Source of the DNA: Sphingobacterium tenebrionis | GTDB lineage: Bacteria > Bacteroidota > Bacteroidia > Sphingobacteriales > Sphingobacteriaceae | Assembly: GCF_037126265.1 (NCBI RefSeq) | Contig: NZ_JAYLLN010000002.1 | Coordinates: 1-64,000, forward strand | Direction: 5' to 3' | DNA length: 64,000 bases | Shown: positions 26,103-33,984 of the stretch, piece after piece | Numbering within the stretch: position 1 is the first letter of the stretch | How the letters are laid out: each line of letters starts with the position of its first letter | Position numbers and translations under genes: made by a program | Notes under the pieces: generated by a model | Seen by the model: the letters and a program-made list of their open reading frames with translations, nothing else | Database searches by the model: none | Told to the model about the DNA's origin: nothing

Positions 26103-27311
26103 GTGATTACAAGGTTATTTTTAATGATGGGTTTAGGGGCAATGGTTGTCATGTCCTGTGCTTCCCCAGAGGCCAAACAACAAGAGGTCAAGGTCAATCA
26201 GGCAAAGAAAGATAGCATCAGTTTACTATACGATCCGAAGGCAGCGAACATGGAGATCGATGCGTTTATGCAGAACCTCCATAAGCGTTCAGGATTCAAT
26301 GGGAATGTGCTGGTAGCCAAGAAGGGAAAGATCTTGTATCAGAACTCTTTTGGATGGGCAGATTACCTTCTGAAGGACAGCTTGAATCTGGGTTCACAGT
26401 TTGAATTGGCGTCTGCATCAAAACCATTGACGGGTTTGGCTGTTATGAAACTGGTAGAAGAGGGGAAATTGAAACTCGATCAGACGGTCAATGATTTCTA
26501 TCCGGACTTTCCATACCCAGGCATCACCATAAAACAACTGTTGAGCCACCGTTCTGGTCTTCCTAACTATGTTTATTTTTCGGAAGACGTGTATAGGGCA
26601 GAGAAGAGGGATCAGAAGAAAGGAATGAGCAATCAGGAGGCGATGAACCTGTTGATTCAACATCACCCGAATAGATATGGAGCTCCTGATGGAAGGTTCC
26701 ATTATAATAATTCGAATTATATGGTGTTGGGATCGATCATTGAGAAGGTAACTGGAAAAGATTTCGCGGTTTACATGAAGGAAGCCATCTTTGATCCTGC
26801 AGGAATGAAACATACCAACGTATATTCCAAGGCTGTTTATGAAAAGATCCCTACGAAGGTGATTGGCCATGATAGGGTTTGGAGACGTTCTGTAGTCCAG
26901 AATTATTTGGATGGACCGGTGGGAGATAAGGGTATTTACAGTACGGTTCAGGATATGTTCCTATTGGATCTGGCTATCCGCGATGGGCGGATATTGAAAC
27001 AGGAGACGCTAGATTCAGCCTATGTGCCAAGGAGTGATGCGAAAAGAAGCTTGTTCAGTTATGGATATGGCTGGCGAACCTTTAATCCACCAGGAAATCC
27101 GATGGTTTACCATACGGGTTGGTGGCATGGATTTAAGAGTTTGTATGTTAGGGACTTGAAAAACGATGTGGTTATTGTGCTGTTGACGAACATGGCAAAT
27201 GGCAGTTTGAATAATCTAGATAATTTGTATAAGATATTAGAAATTCCTATTTTGAGACAAAATGCTTACAATGCTAGTGGCGAATATGTAGAGGCTAGTG
27301 GTAGCAAATAG
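26103..27311 (+). CDS. Serine hydrolase lipoprotein of the class C beta-lactamase family
   Basis: 402 residues from a GTG start, chosen because it gives a charged n-region before the lipobox (VVMSC, cysteine near 18); the ATG at 26124 leaves no positive charge. The active-site SxxK is SASKPL near 101, the YxN equivalent is YNNSNYMVLG near 205, and HTGWWHG near 338 replaces KTG. These are marks of the penicillin-binding protein/beta-lactamase class C superfamily, here more likely a peptidase or esterase than a resistance enzyme. Envelope-anchored. Upstream sequence shows a T-rich tract, no clear promoter. Confidence 0.87.
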   Translation: MITRLFLMMGLGAMVVMSCASPEAKQQEVKVNQAKKDSISLLYDPKAANMEIDAFMQNLHKRSGFNGNVLVAKKGKILYQNSFGWADYLLKDSLNLGSQFELASASKPLTGLAVMKLVEEGKLKLDQTVNDFYPDFPYPGITIKQLLSHRSGLPNYVYFSEDVYRAEKRDQKKGMSNQEAMNLLIQHHPNRYGAPDGRFHYNNSNYMVLGSIIEKVTGKDFAVYMKEAIFDPAGMKHTNVYSKAVYEKIPTKVIGHDRVWRRSVVQNYLDGPVGDKGIYSTVQDMFLLDLAIRDGRILKQETLDSAYVPRSDAKRSLFSYGYGWRTFNPPGNPMVYHTGWWHGFKSLYVRDLKNDVVIVLLTNMANGSLNNLDNLYKILEIPILRQNAYNASGEYVEASGSK

Positions 27312-27327
27312 CTAAAATAAATTTATT

Positions 27328-27687
27328 ATGAAAAAAACCTTGATTTTAGGGGCGAGTACTAACCCAGCTAGATATTCATATTTAGTAGCGAATAAATTAG
27401 TGCGCAAAGGATTTCCAATTGTCAATGTAGGGCGCAAGACAGGGAAGGTTGCTGGCGTTGAAATCGAACCTGCAGAGGAGATTCACGATGATATTGATAC
27501 GGTTACCCTGTATGTTGGGCCTCAGAATCAATCCGCATATTATGATTATGTGTTGAAGACTAATCCGAAACGCATTATTTTTAATCCTGGTGCAGAAAAT
27601 CAGGAATTGGCGGATAAGGCAAGAGCGCAAGGGATTGAAGTGGTGGAAGCTTGTACGTTGGTGATGCTGAATACAGGGCAGTTTTAG
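27328..27687 (+). CDS. CoA-binding protein (Rossmann fold, CoA_binding_2)
   Basis: 119 residues. KKTLILGASTNPARYSYLV at the N-terminus is the nucleotide-binding turn of the YccU-like CoA_binding_2 family, and NPGAENQELADKARAQGIEVVEACTLVML is its conserved C-terminal half. Likely binds CoA or acyl-CoA; enzymatic role unknown. Follows the hydrolase gene by 16 bases and may be cotranscribed. Confidence 0.88.
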   Translation: MKKTLILGASTNPARYSYLVANKLVRKGFPIVNVGRKTGKVAGVEIEPAEEIHDDIDTVTLYVGPQNQSAYYDYVLKTNPKRIIFNPGAENQELADKARAQGIEVVEACTLVMLNTGQF

Positions 27688-27690
27688 GGA

Positions 27691-27762
27691 GTAGTTAGTA
27701 GTTAGTAGTTAGTATTTAGTAGTAAGACGTTAGATTATAGACGTTAGATAATAGATATTTTA
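27691..27762. repeat. TAGTTAG repeats and second copy of the TTAGATTATAGA-type repeat
   Basis: 27691-27720 is a run of TAGTTAG/TAGTA steps; 27729-27762 matches the minus strand of 131-164. This opens a 648-base gap without a gene (27688-28335), which also holds a terminator, two kinds of tandem repeat and the rplC promoter. Confidence 0.6.
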
Positions 27763-27765
27763 TGG

Positions 27766-27792
27766 AGCGAGGGGTGGACCCCTCGCTTTTTT
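27766..27792 (+). terminator. Terminator after the CoA-binding protein gene
   Basis: Perfect 9-bp stem AGCGAGGGG / CCCCTCGCT with a TGGA loop and a T run (27787-27792). Confidence 0.93.
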
Positions 27793-27932
27793 GTTTTTAC
27801 AAGTTCGTGTTGGTGGGGATTGGTTTTAAAGGTTTGGGATTAGGCAAGAAATTCTAACGGATATTATCTGTTTTCTTGAGGCGGTTTCCAATGTGTAACT
27901 TCAAAATATGTTTGAAATAGAGTTGTAATCGT

Positions 27933-27975
27933 GGTTTAAGTAGGTTTAAAGTAGGGTTAAAGTAAAGGGGAAGTA
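27933..27975. repeat. Degenerate 11-bp tandem repeat, four units
   Basis: Units GGTTTAAGTA, GGTTTAAAGTA, GGGTTAAAGTA and AAGGGGAAGTA follow each other. The consensus resembles the 11-bp unit at 2528-2557 read on the minus strand. Confidence 0.65.
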
Positions 27976-28068
27976 TGTATAGCATACATTTTACATACTT
28001 TATGATTGCTTTCAGTATGGTTTGAGTACGAAGGCAACTTTATTAGTATGAAAGGGGAAGAAATTCGG

Positions 28069-28183
28069 GAAGTTGCGGGGAGTGATTTATTGTGGGGAAG
28101 CGGGGGGTGATTTGTGGAGGGGAAGAAAGAGTGATTTTTTGGTTGGATGAGGGAGTGATTGTTTGGTTGGATGAGGGAGTGAA
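28069..28183. repeat. G-rich imperfect repeats with a 24-bp period
   Basis: The core (g)GAGTGATT recurs five times; two copies, at 28138-28158 and 28162-28182, are identical over 21 bases at a spacing of 24. Strong G/C asymmetry (G on the plus strand). No coding support. Confidence 0.7.
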
Positions 28184-28227
28184 TTGTAGATGGAAACATC
28201 AATCTTAAAAAAATAATTTACTAACTA

Positions 28228-28258
28228 TTTGATAGTTATAAAAATGTTTGTACTTTTG
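28228..28258 (+). promoter_or_regulatory. Promoter of the S10-spc-alpha ribosomal operon
   Basis: Perfect match to the Bacteroidota consensus: TTTG (28228-28231), exactly 19 bases, TACTTTTG (28251-28258). The ATG of rplC lies 77 bases downstream. Confidence 0.85.
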
Positions 28259-28261
28259 CAA

Positions 28262-28307
28262 TCCCTTAATGGGAGAATTGTGTCTTGAGCGAAGCCCTAC
28301 TGCTTCG
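28262..28307 (+). promoter_or_regulatory. Two hairpins in the rplC leader
   Basis: TCCC/GGGA at 28262-28274 and CGAAGC/GCTTCG at 28290-28307 with a six-base loop. Together they fill most of the leader between transcription start and rplC, where an autogenous ribosomal-protein control site would be expected. Function is inferred. Confidence 0.45.
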
Positions 28308-28335
28308 ATGGACTTTTAATTAATTTATTTATAAC

Positions 28336-28953
28336 ATGTCAGGAATTATTGGTAAAAAAGTAGGAATGACCAGCCTGTTCAACGCTGATGGGAAGAACAT
28401 CCCATGTACAGTAATCGAGGCTGGGCCGTGCGTGGTAACGCAGATACGTACGGTAGAGAAGGACGGTTATTCAGCTGTTCAACTTGGATTTGATGATGCC
28501 AAGGAAAAGAACACAACCGCACCTTTAAAAGGACACTTTGCGAAAGCAGACGTAAGTCCTAAGCGTAAACTAGTTGAATTCAAAACTTTCGAGGATGAGA
28601 AACAACTAGGTGACGTTGTTGATGTTACTTTATTCGAAGAAGGCGAGTACGTAGATGTAGTTGGTACTTCTAAAGGTAAAGGATTTCAAGGCGTTATGAA
28701 GCGTCACGGATTTGGTGGTGTAGGTGGTGCGACTCACGGTCAGCACAACAGACTACGTGCACCAGGTTCATTGGGAGCTTCTTCTTGGCCTTCCAGAGTA
28801 TTCAAAGGTACTCGTATGGCAGGTCGTACAGGTGGAGACAGAGTAAAAGTTCAAAACTTACAAGTATTGAAAGTTTATGCTGAGCAAAACCTAATCGTTG
28901 TTAGTGGTTCCATTCCAGGAGCTAAAGGTTCATATGTAATCGTAGACAAATAG
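28336..28953 (+). CDS. rplC: Ribosomal protein L3
   Basis: 205 residues beginning SGIIGKKVGMTSLF, with the conserved loop segment GFGGVGGATHGQHNRLRAPGS near 127-147 that reaches towards the peptidyl transferase centre. First gene of the large operon here: the usual upstream neighbour rpsJ is missing and a promoter lies directly in front. Five bases before rplD. Confidence 0.98.
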   Translation: MSGIIGKKVGMTSLFNADGKNIPCTVIEAGPCVVTQIRTVEKDGYSAVQLGFDDAKEKNTTAPLKGHFAKADVSPKRKLVEFKTFEDEKQLGDVVDVTLFEEGEYVDVVGTSKGKGFQGVMKRHGFGGVGGATHGQHNRLRAPGSLGASSWPSRVFKGTRMAGRTGGDRVKVQNLQVLKVYAEQNLIVVSGSIPGAKGSYVIVDK

Positions 28954-28958
28954 TAGAG

Positions 28959-29588
28959 ATGGAAGTTAACGTATTAAATTTATCAGGTAAAGAAACAGGT
29001 GCCAAGGTGCAACTTCCTGAATCAGTTTTCGGCTTAGAGCCAAACGACCATGCGATCTATTTGGATGTGAAACAATACTTAGCGAACCAACGCCAAGGAA
29101 CAGCCAAAGCAAAACAACGTAATGAGATCGCGGGTTCAACTCGTAAATTACACAAACAAAAAGGTACTGGTGGCGCTCGTGCGGGCTCTATCAAATCTCC
29201 ATTGTTTAACGGAGGTGGTCGTGTATTCGGTCCAGTTCCACGTGACTACAGTTTCAAATTGAACAAGAAATTGAAACAATTAGCACGTAAATCTGCATTA
29301 TCTTACAAAGCACAAGAGAACAATGTTTTAGTATTGGACGAAGTAAACTTCGATACGATCAAAACTAAAAACTACTTGGCTTTAGTAAATGCATTAAACA
29401 TCGCTGACGAAAAAACCTTATTGGTATTGCCAGCGTACAACAAAAATGTTTATTTATCAAGCAGAAACTTGAAGAAAGCAAAAGTTGTTGTAGCATCAGA
29501 TTTGAATACATATGATGTATTGCACGCTACAAAATTATTGTTGACAGCAGATTCTGTTAAAACTTTGGAGGAAGCATTCGCTAAGTAA
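28959..29588 (+). CDS. rplD: Ribosomal protein L4
   Basis: 209 residues with the long central loop RKLHKQKGTGGARAGS near 62-77 that lines the exit tunnel. In Escherichia coli L4 represses its own operon through the leader and NusA; whether that holds here is unknown. One base separates it from rplW. Confidence 0.98.
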   Translation: MEVNVLNLSGKETGAKVQLPESVFGLEPNDHAIYLDVKQYLANQRQGTAKAKQRNEIAGSTRKLHKQKGTGGARAGSIKSPLFNGGGRVFGPVPRDYSFKLNKKLKQLARKSALSYKAQENNVLVLDEVNFDTIKTKNYLALVNALNIADEKTLLVLPAYNKNVYLSSRNLKKAKVVVASDLNTYDVLHATKLLLTADSVKTLEEAFAK

Positions 29589-29589
29589 T

Positions 29590-29880
29590 ATGGAAATTAT
29601 TAAAAAACCTATTTTAACGGAGAAAGCTTCATTGTTGACGGAAAAAGGAAACCGTTACGCTTTCAAAGTAGATCATAGAGCAAATAAGATTCAAATCAAA
29701 ACAGCTGTTGAAGCTATGTTCGGTGTTACTGTAGTAGCAGTAAACACAGCGGTAGTTGCTGGTAAAGCAAAAAGCCGTTATACAAAAGCAGGATTTGTTT
29801 CAGGAAGAAGCCCTAAGTATAAAAAAGCCATCATCACGGTGAAAGATGGTGAAACTATTGACTTTTACAGTACACTATAA
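29590..29880 (+). CDS. rplW: Ribosomal protein L23
   Basis: 96 residues, starting EIIKKPILTEKAS, of normal length. L23 sits at the tunnel exit and docks trigger factor and SRP. Six bases before rplB. Confidence 0.97.
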   Translation: MEIIKKPILTEKASLLTEKGNRYAFKVDHRANKIQIKTAVEAMFGVTVVAVNTAVVAGKAKSRYTKAGFVSGRSPKYKKAIITVKDGETIDFYSTL

Positions 29881-29886
29881 TAAGAA

Positions 29887-30714
29887 ATGGCAGTTAAAAG
29901 ATTCAAACCGGTTACCCCTGGTACTCGTTTTAGAGTAGGTGCTGATTACTCGGACGTTACAACAAACGTTCCTGAGAAATCATTAGTAGTTGGCATCAAT
30001 AAGCGTTCAGGTGGTCGTAATAACTCCGGTAAAATGACTATGCGTTACATCGGTGGGGGACATAAGAAAGCATACCGATTAATTGATTTCAAACGCGATA
30101 AAAAAGACGTCCCTGCAAAGGTAGCTACAATTGAGTACGATCCGAACCGTACAGCACGTATTGCATTATTGCACTACGCTGATGGTGAGAAGCGTTACAT
30201 CATTGCTCCAGCTGGATTGACCGTAGGTCAGACAGTAGTTGCAGGCGAGAACGTTGCCCCAGAAGTAGGAAATACTATGCCATTGGCAAACATCCCATTG
30301 GGTTCTATCATTCACAACATTGAATTGAATCCAGGACAAGGTGGTTCCATTGCACGTTCAGCAGGTACATATGCACAATTGTCTGCACGTGATGGCAAGT
30401 ATGCAATCATCAAATTGCCTTCAGGCGAGACACGTATGATCTTATTGACTTGTGTTGCTACGATTGGTTCAGTATCAAATGCTGAGAAATCGAACCAAGT
30501 ATTAGGTAAAGCGGGTCGTAAGCGTTGGTTAGGCCGTCGTCCAAGAGTTCGTGGTGTGGCTATGAACCCGGTAGATCACCCTATGGGTGGTGGTGAAGGT
30601 CGCTCTTCAGGAGGTCACCCTCGTTCACGCACAGGAGTTTTAGCGAAAGGCTACAAAACTCGTTACAAGAAGAAAACATCGAATCGTTACATCATTGAGA
30701 GAAGGAAAAAATAA
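29887..30714 (+). CDS. rplB: Ribosomal protein L2
   Basis: 275 residues with the invariant C-terminal stretch AMNPVDHPMGGGEGRSSGG near 222-240, whose His supports the peptidyl transferase centre. The stop codon overlaps the rpsS start by one base (TAATG). Confidence 0.98.
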   Translation: MAVKRFKPVTPGTRFRVGADYSDVTTNVPEKSLVVGINKRSGGRNNSGKMTMRYIGGGHKKAYRLIDFKRDKKDVPAKVATIEYDPNRTARIALLHYADGEKRYIIAPAGLTVGQTVVAGENVAPEVGNTMPLANIPLGSIIHNIELNPGQGGSIARSAGTYAQLSARDGKYAIIKLPSGETRMILLTCVATIGSVSNAEKSNQVLGKAGRKRWLGRRPRVRGVAMNPVDHPMGGGEGRSSGGHPRSRTGVLAKGYKTRYKKKTSNRYIIERRKK

Positions 30715-30980
30715 TGGCTCGTTCAATTAAAAAAGGTCCTTATATCGATCACAACTTAGAAAGAAAAGTTCTTTCTATGAATGAAACAAACAAGAAGTCA
30801 GTAATTAAGACTTGGTCTCGTAGATCAATGATTTCACCTGATTTTGTTGGCCATACCTTCGCAGTGCACAACGGGAATAAATTCATTCCGGTTTATGTAA
30901 CAGAGAATATGGTTGGTCACAAGCTTGGTGAATTTGCGCCTACGCGTACTTTCAGAGGCCACGCAGAAAAGAAAAAATAA
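30714..30980 (+). CDS. rpsS: Ribosomal protein S19
   Basis: 88 residues, with ARSIKKGPYID at the start and the conserved TWSRRSMISPDFVGHTFAVHNG core. It lies in the 30S head next to S13. One-base overlap with rplB, 6 bases before rplV. Confidence 0.98.
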   Translation: MARSIKKGPYIDHNLERKVLSMNETNKKSVIKTWSRRSMISPDFVGHTFAVHNGNKFIPVYVTENMVGHKLGEFAPTRTFRGHAEKKK

Positions 30981-30986
30981 TAGGTA

Positions 30987-31418
30987 ATGGAAGCAACAAA
31001 AAAACTCAAAAAATCTGTTTTAATTAAACAGCGCAAAGAGCAGGAAAAAGCTCAAGTAGGAGGAGCTTCTACTGCCAAATTATTAAACTGCCCTACATCG
31101 CCTCGTAAAATGCGTTTAGTGGTAGATCTAATCCGTGGTCAGAAAGTAGAGAACGCTCTTTACATTCTTAAACATACAAGCAAAGAAGCTGCAGTAAGAG
31201 TTGAGAAATTATTATTGTCGGCGATCAAAAACTGGGAAGCAGCAAACGAAGGTTCTTCAGTTGCAGACAGTGGCTTATATGTAAAAGAAGTATCTGTAGG
31301 TGGTGGTCGTCAATTGAAAAGATTACGTCCAGCTCCACAAGGTCGTGGTTACAGAATCCGTAAGCGTTCAAACCATGTAACTTTGGTAGTAGATAGTTTA
31401 AATAACGTTAATAACTAA
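30987..31418 (+). CDS. rplV: Ribosomal protein L22
   Basis: 143 residues, longer than the usual 110 because of a Lys/Gln-rich N-terminal extension of about 25 residues before the conserved SPRKMRLVVDLIRG. The tunnel loop GGGRQLKRLRPAPQGRGYRIRKR near 110-132 is intact. Confidence 0.97.
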   Translation: MEATKKLKKSVLIKQRKEQEKAQVGGASTAKLLNCPTSPRKMRLVVDLIRGQKVENALYILKHTSKEAAVRVEKLLLSAIKNWEAANEGSSVADSGLYVKEVSVGGGRQLKRLRPAPQGRGYRIRKRSNHVTLVVDSLNNVNN

Positions 31419-31429
31419 TAAATAAAAGA

Positions 31430-32212
31430 ATGGGACAAAAAGCAAATCCAATAGGTAGCAGATTAGGGATCATCAAAGGATGGGATTCTAATTGGTTCGG
31501 AGGCAACAACTATTCTGATAAGTTAGTTGAAGACGAAAAAATCAGAAAATATCTTTCAGTACGTATCGCCAAAGGCGGAGTAGCGAAGGTTGTTATCGAG
31601 CGTACGTTGAAACGTATCACGGTAACTATCCACACTGCACGTCCAGGAATCGTTATCGGAAAAGGTGGTCAAGAAGTTGATAAGATCAAAGAAGAGTTAA
31701 AGAAATTAACTAAGAAAGATGTTCAGATCAACATTTTCGAGATCAAACGTCCGGAATTAGATGCGAAATTGGTTGCAGAAGGTATTGCAAAACAATTAGA
31801 GGCTCGTATTTCATTCCGTCGTGCAATGAAAACAGCTATCGCATCTACTATGCGTATGGGTGCTGAAGGTATCAAAGTAATGTGTTCTGGTCGTTTAGGT
31901 GGTGCTGAGATGGCACGTACTGAGCAGTACAAAGAAGGAAGAACTCCTTTGCACACATTGCGTGCTGATATCGATTATGCATTAGCAGAAGCATTGACAA
32001 CTTACGGTAAGATTGGTGTTAAAGTATGGATCTGTAAAGGTGAAGTATACGGAAAGAGAGATCTTTCTCCTAACATCGGTCAAGCATCAGGCGTAAAAAC
32101 CCGTGGAGGAAACGAAGGTGGTAATGACCGTCGTGACAACCGTGGAGGTGGCCGTCGTGATAACAACCGTGGAGGTCGTCGCGATAACAACCGTGGTGCA
32201 AAAAGAGATTAA
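31430..32212 (+). CDS. rpsC: Ribosomal protein S3 with Arg/Gly/Asn-rich tail
   Basis: 260 residues. The KH domain (RPGIVIGKGGQEVDKIKEEL near 66-85) and C-terminal S3 domain end near 210 (GEVYGKRDLSPN). They are followed by a low-complexity tail of about 40 residues with repeats of RRDNNRGG and RRDNRGG. The tail is unusual for most phyla; it could contact mRNA at the entry channel (inferred). A 53-base gap separates it from rplP. Confidence 0.97.
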   Translation: MGQKANPIGSRLGIIKGWDSNWFGGNNYSDKLVEDEKIRKYLSVRIAKGGVAKVVIERTLKRITVTIHTARPGIVIGKGGQEVDKIKEELKKLTKKDVQINIFEIKRPELDAKLVAEGIAKQLEARISFRRAMKTAIASTMRMGAEGIKVMCSGRLGGAEMARTEQYKEGRTPLHTLRADIDYALAEALTTYGKIGVKVWICKGEVYGKRDLSPNIGQASGVKTRGGNEGGNDRRDNRGGGRRDNNRGGRRDNNRGAKRD

Positions 32213-32265
32213 TTAATTAAAGATTTAAAACTATCTGTCTAGACAGATTTAAATAGAATACGAAC

Positions 32266-32688
32266 ATGTTACAGCCAAAAAGAACGAAGTTCAGAAAGAT
32301 GCAGAAAGGCCGTATGAAAGGTAATGCTTCTCGTGGAGCAGAATTAGCTTTCGGTTCTTTCGGTATCAAATCAATGGAGCCAGCATGGATCACTAGCCGT
32401 CAGATTGAGGCAGCTCGTATTGCCGTTACACGTTACATGAAACGTGAAGGACAAGTATGGATCCGCATTTTCCCTGACAAACCAGTTACGAAAAAACCTG
32501 CAGAGGTACGTATGGGTAAAGGTAAGGGTGCTCCAGAATATTGGGTAGCGGTAGTGCGCCCAGGCCGTATGTTATTTGAAGCAGAGGGAGTTCCATTGGA
32601 AATCGCAAAAGAAGCATTACGCTTAGCTGCTCAAAAATTACCGGTTCAAACGAAGTTTGTTATACGTAGAGACTACGTAGAAGCATAA
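32266..32688 (+). CDS. rplP: Ribosomal protein L16
   Basis: 140 residues, MLQPKRTKFRKMQKGRMKG at the start and the KPAEVRMGKGKGAPEYWVA core; full length. Followed by a 92-base gap with a perfect hairpin before rpmC. Confidence 0.98.
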   Translation: MLQPKRTKFRKMQKGRMKGNASRGAELAFGSFGIKSMEPAWITSRQIEAARIAVTRYMKREGQVWIRIFPDKPVTKKPAEVRMGKGKGAPEYWVAVVRPGRMLFEAEGVPLEIAKEALRLAAQKLPVQTKFVIRRDYVEA

Positions 32689-32714
32689 TAATCGTCGGTA
32701 ATGTCCCATGTTAA

Positions 32715-32739
32715 GCCTTACAGCCGTTACCTGTAAGGC
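32715..32739 (+). other. Hairpin in the rplP-rpmC gap
   Basis: Perfect 9-bp stem GCCTTACAG (32715-32723) / CTGTAAGGC (32731-32739) with a 7-base loop and no T run. Possible RNase processing site or regulatory hairpin. Confidence 0.6.
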
Positions 32740-32780
32740 CTAGTAAAACAAGCGGATAACCCGGCACAACAAATTGAAAA

Positions 32781-32999
32781 ATGAAAAATTCAGAAATCGT
32801 AGAATTATCAACTGAGGATTTAACAGCTCGTCTCGCTGAAGAGAAAGCTGCCTTGAACAAATTGAAATTTGCACATGCTGTTTCTGCTATTGAAAACCCT
32901 AACGTGATCAAAGCAGCTCGCAAAGTTATTGCACGTATCTCTACCGAGATCTCTAAGCGTAATAATGCAGCAAAATCTGAAACAGCCGCTGAGGCATAA
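32781..32999 (+). CDS. rpmC: Ribosomal protein L29
   Basis: 72 residues, two helices: LSTEDLTARLAEEKAALNKLKFAHAVSAIENPNVIKAARKVIARI is the L29 core. An Ala-rich C-terminal tail extends it slightly. The 13-base gap to rpsQ keeps the L16-L29-S17 order. Confidence 0.96.
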   Translation: MKNSEIVELSTEDLTARLAEEKAALNKLKFAHAVSAIENPNVIKAARKVIARISTEISKRNNAAKSETAAEA

Positions 33000-33012
33000 A
33001 ATTTAAGTCGAA

Positions 33013-33267
33013 ATGGAAAGAAATTTAAGAAAAACAAGAATCGGCTTAGTAGTTAGCAACAAGATGGACAAGTCTATCGTAGTGGCTGTTGAGCGTAAAG
33101 TGAAGCACCCAATTTACGGTAAATTCGTTAAGAAAACTACTAAATTTAAAGCTCATGACGAACAAAATACCTGCGGTATCGGCGATACGGTATTAATTAT
33201 GGAAACTCGTCCGCTGAGTAAGACTAAGAACTGGAGATTAGTAGAAATTTTAGAAAGGGCTAAATAA
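33013..33267 (+). CDS. rpsQ: Ribosomal protein S17
   Basis: 84 residues, OB fold, RNLRKTRIGLVVSNKMDKSIVVAVER at the N-terminus and GDTVLIMETRPLSKTKNWRLVEI near the end, as in all bacterial S17. One base before rplN. Confidence 0.97.
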   Translation: MERNLRKTRIGLVVSNKMDKSIVVAVERKVKHPIYGKFVKKTTKFKAHDEQNTCGIGDTVLIMETRPLSKTKNWRLVEILERAK

Positions 33268-33268
33268 C

Positions 33269-33637
33269 ATGGTACAACAGGAATCAAGACTAAATGTAGC
33301 TGACAATAGCGGTGCTAAAGAGGTTTTAGTAATTCGTGTATTGGGCGGTACGCGCAAGCGTTATGCATCTATCGGTGATAAAATTGTTGTTACCGTTAAG
33401 AGCGCTATCCCTTCAGGAAACGTGAAAAAAGGATCAGTTTCAAAAGCTGTAGTAGTACGTACGAAAAAAGAAATCCGTCGTAAAGATGGTTCTTACATTC
33501 GTTTCGACGACAATGCTGCAGTATTGTTAAATAACAACGATGAACCACGCGGTACACGTATCTTTGGCCCAGTAGCTAGAGAGTTACGTGAGAAGCAGTT
33601 CATGAAGATTGTATCACTAGCACCGGAGGTTTTATAA
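33269..33637 (+). CDS. rplN: Ribosomal protein L14
   Basis: 122 residues, VQQESRLNVADNSGAKE start and complete GTRIFGPVARELREKQFMKIVSLAPEVL end. Two bases before rplX. Confidence 0.98.
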   Translation: MVQQESRLNVADNSGAKEVLVIRVLGGTRKRYASIGDKIVVTVKSAIPSGNVKKGSVSKAVVVRTKKEIRRKDGSYIRFDDNAAVLLNNNDEPRGTRIFGPVARELREKQFMKIVSLAPEVL

Positions 33638-33639
33638 TT

Positions 33640-33984
33640 ATGGCACAGAAAACACAAAAAACTACGCACAAAATCAAAATTAAAAAAGGAGATTTAGTGA
33701 AAGTTATCGCTGGTAACTCTAAAGGTGTTCAAGGAAAAGTATTGCAAGTTTTAGTGGATGCTAACAGAGCAGTAGTTGAAGGCGCTAACATCGTTAAAAA
33801 ACACACTAAACCTAGTGCAGCAAATCCAAATGGTGGTATCATCGAGAAAGAAGCTGCCATCAACATCTCAAACTTAGCTTTAATCGATCCTAAGACAGGT
33901 AATCCAACCCGCGTAGGACGTAAAGTGAATGCAGATGGTAAAATAGTTCGTTACGCTAAAAAATCAGGGGAGGAAATCAAATAA
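33640..33984 (+). CDS. rplX: Ribosomal protein L24
   Basis: 114 residues with the KOW motif KIKKGDLVKVIAGNSKGVQGKVLQV at about 13-37 and the downstream KHTKPSAANPNGGIIEKEA segment. Its stop overlaps the rplE start by one base. Confidence 0.97.
   Translation: MAQKTQKTTHKIKIKKGDLVKVIAGNSKGVQGKVLQVLVDANRAVVEGANIVKKHTKPSAANPNGGIIEKEAAINISNLALIDPKTGNPTRVGRKVNADGKIVRYAKKSGEEIK

Noticed and set aside
26103..27311. Beta-lactamase resistance gene
   Set aside because: SxxK and YxN are present, but KTG is replaced by HTG and many Bacteroidota encode such lipoproteins as peptidases or esterases; no mobile context.
27957..28202. Minus-strand ORF of 81 codons with an 8-residue repeat (NHSLIQPK type)
   Set aside because: The peptide repeat is a direct result of the 24-bp DNA repeat (24 = 8 codons); no start signal, no known family, strong base asymmetry.
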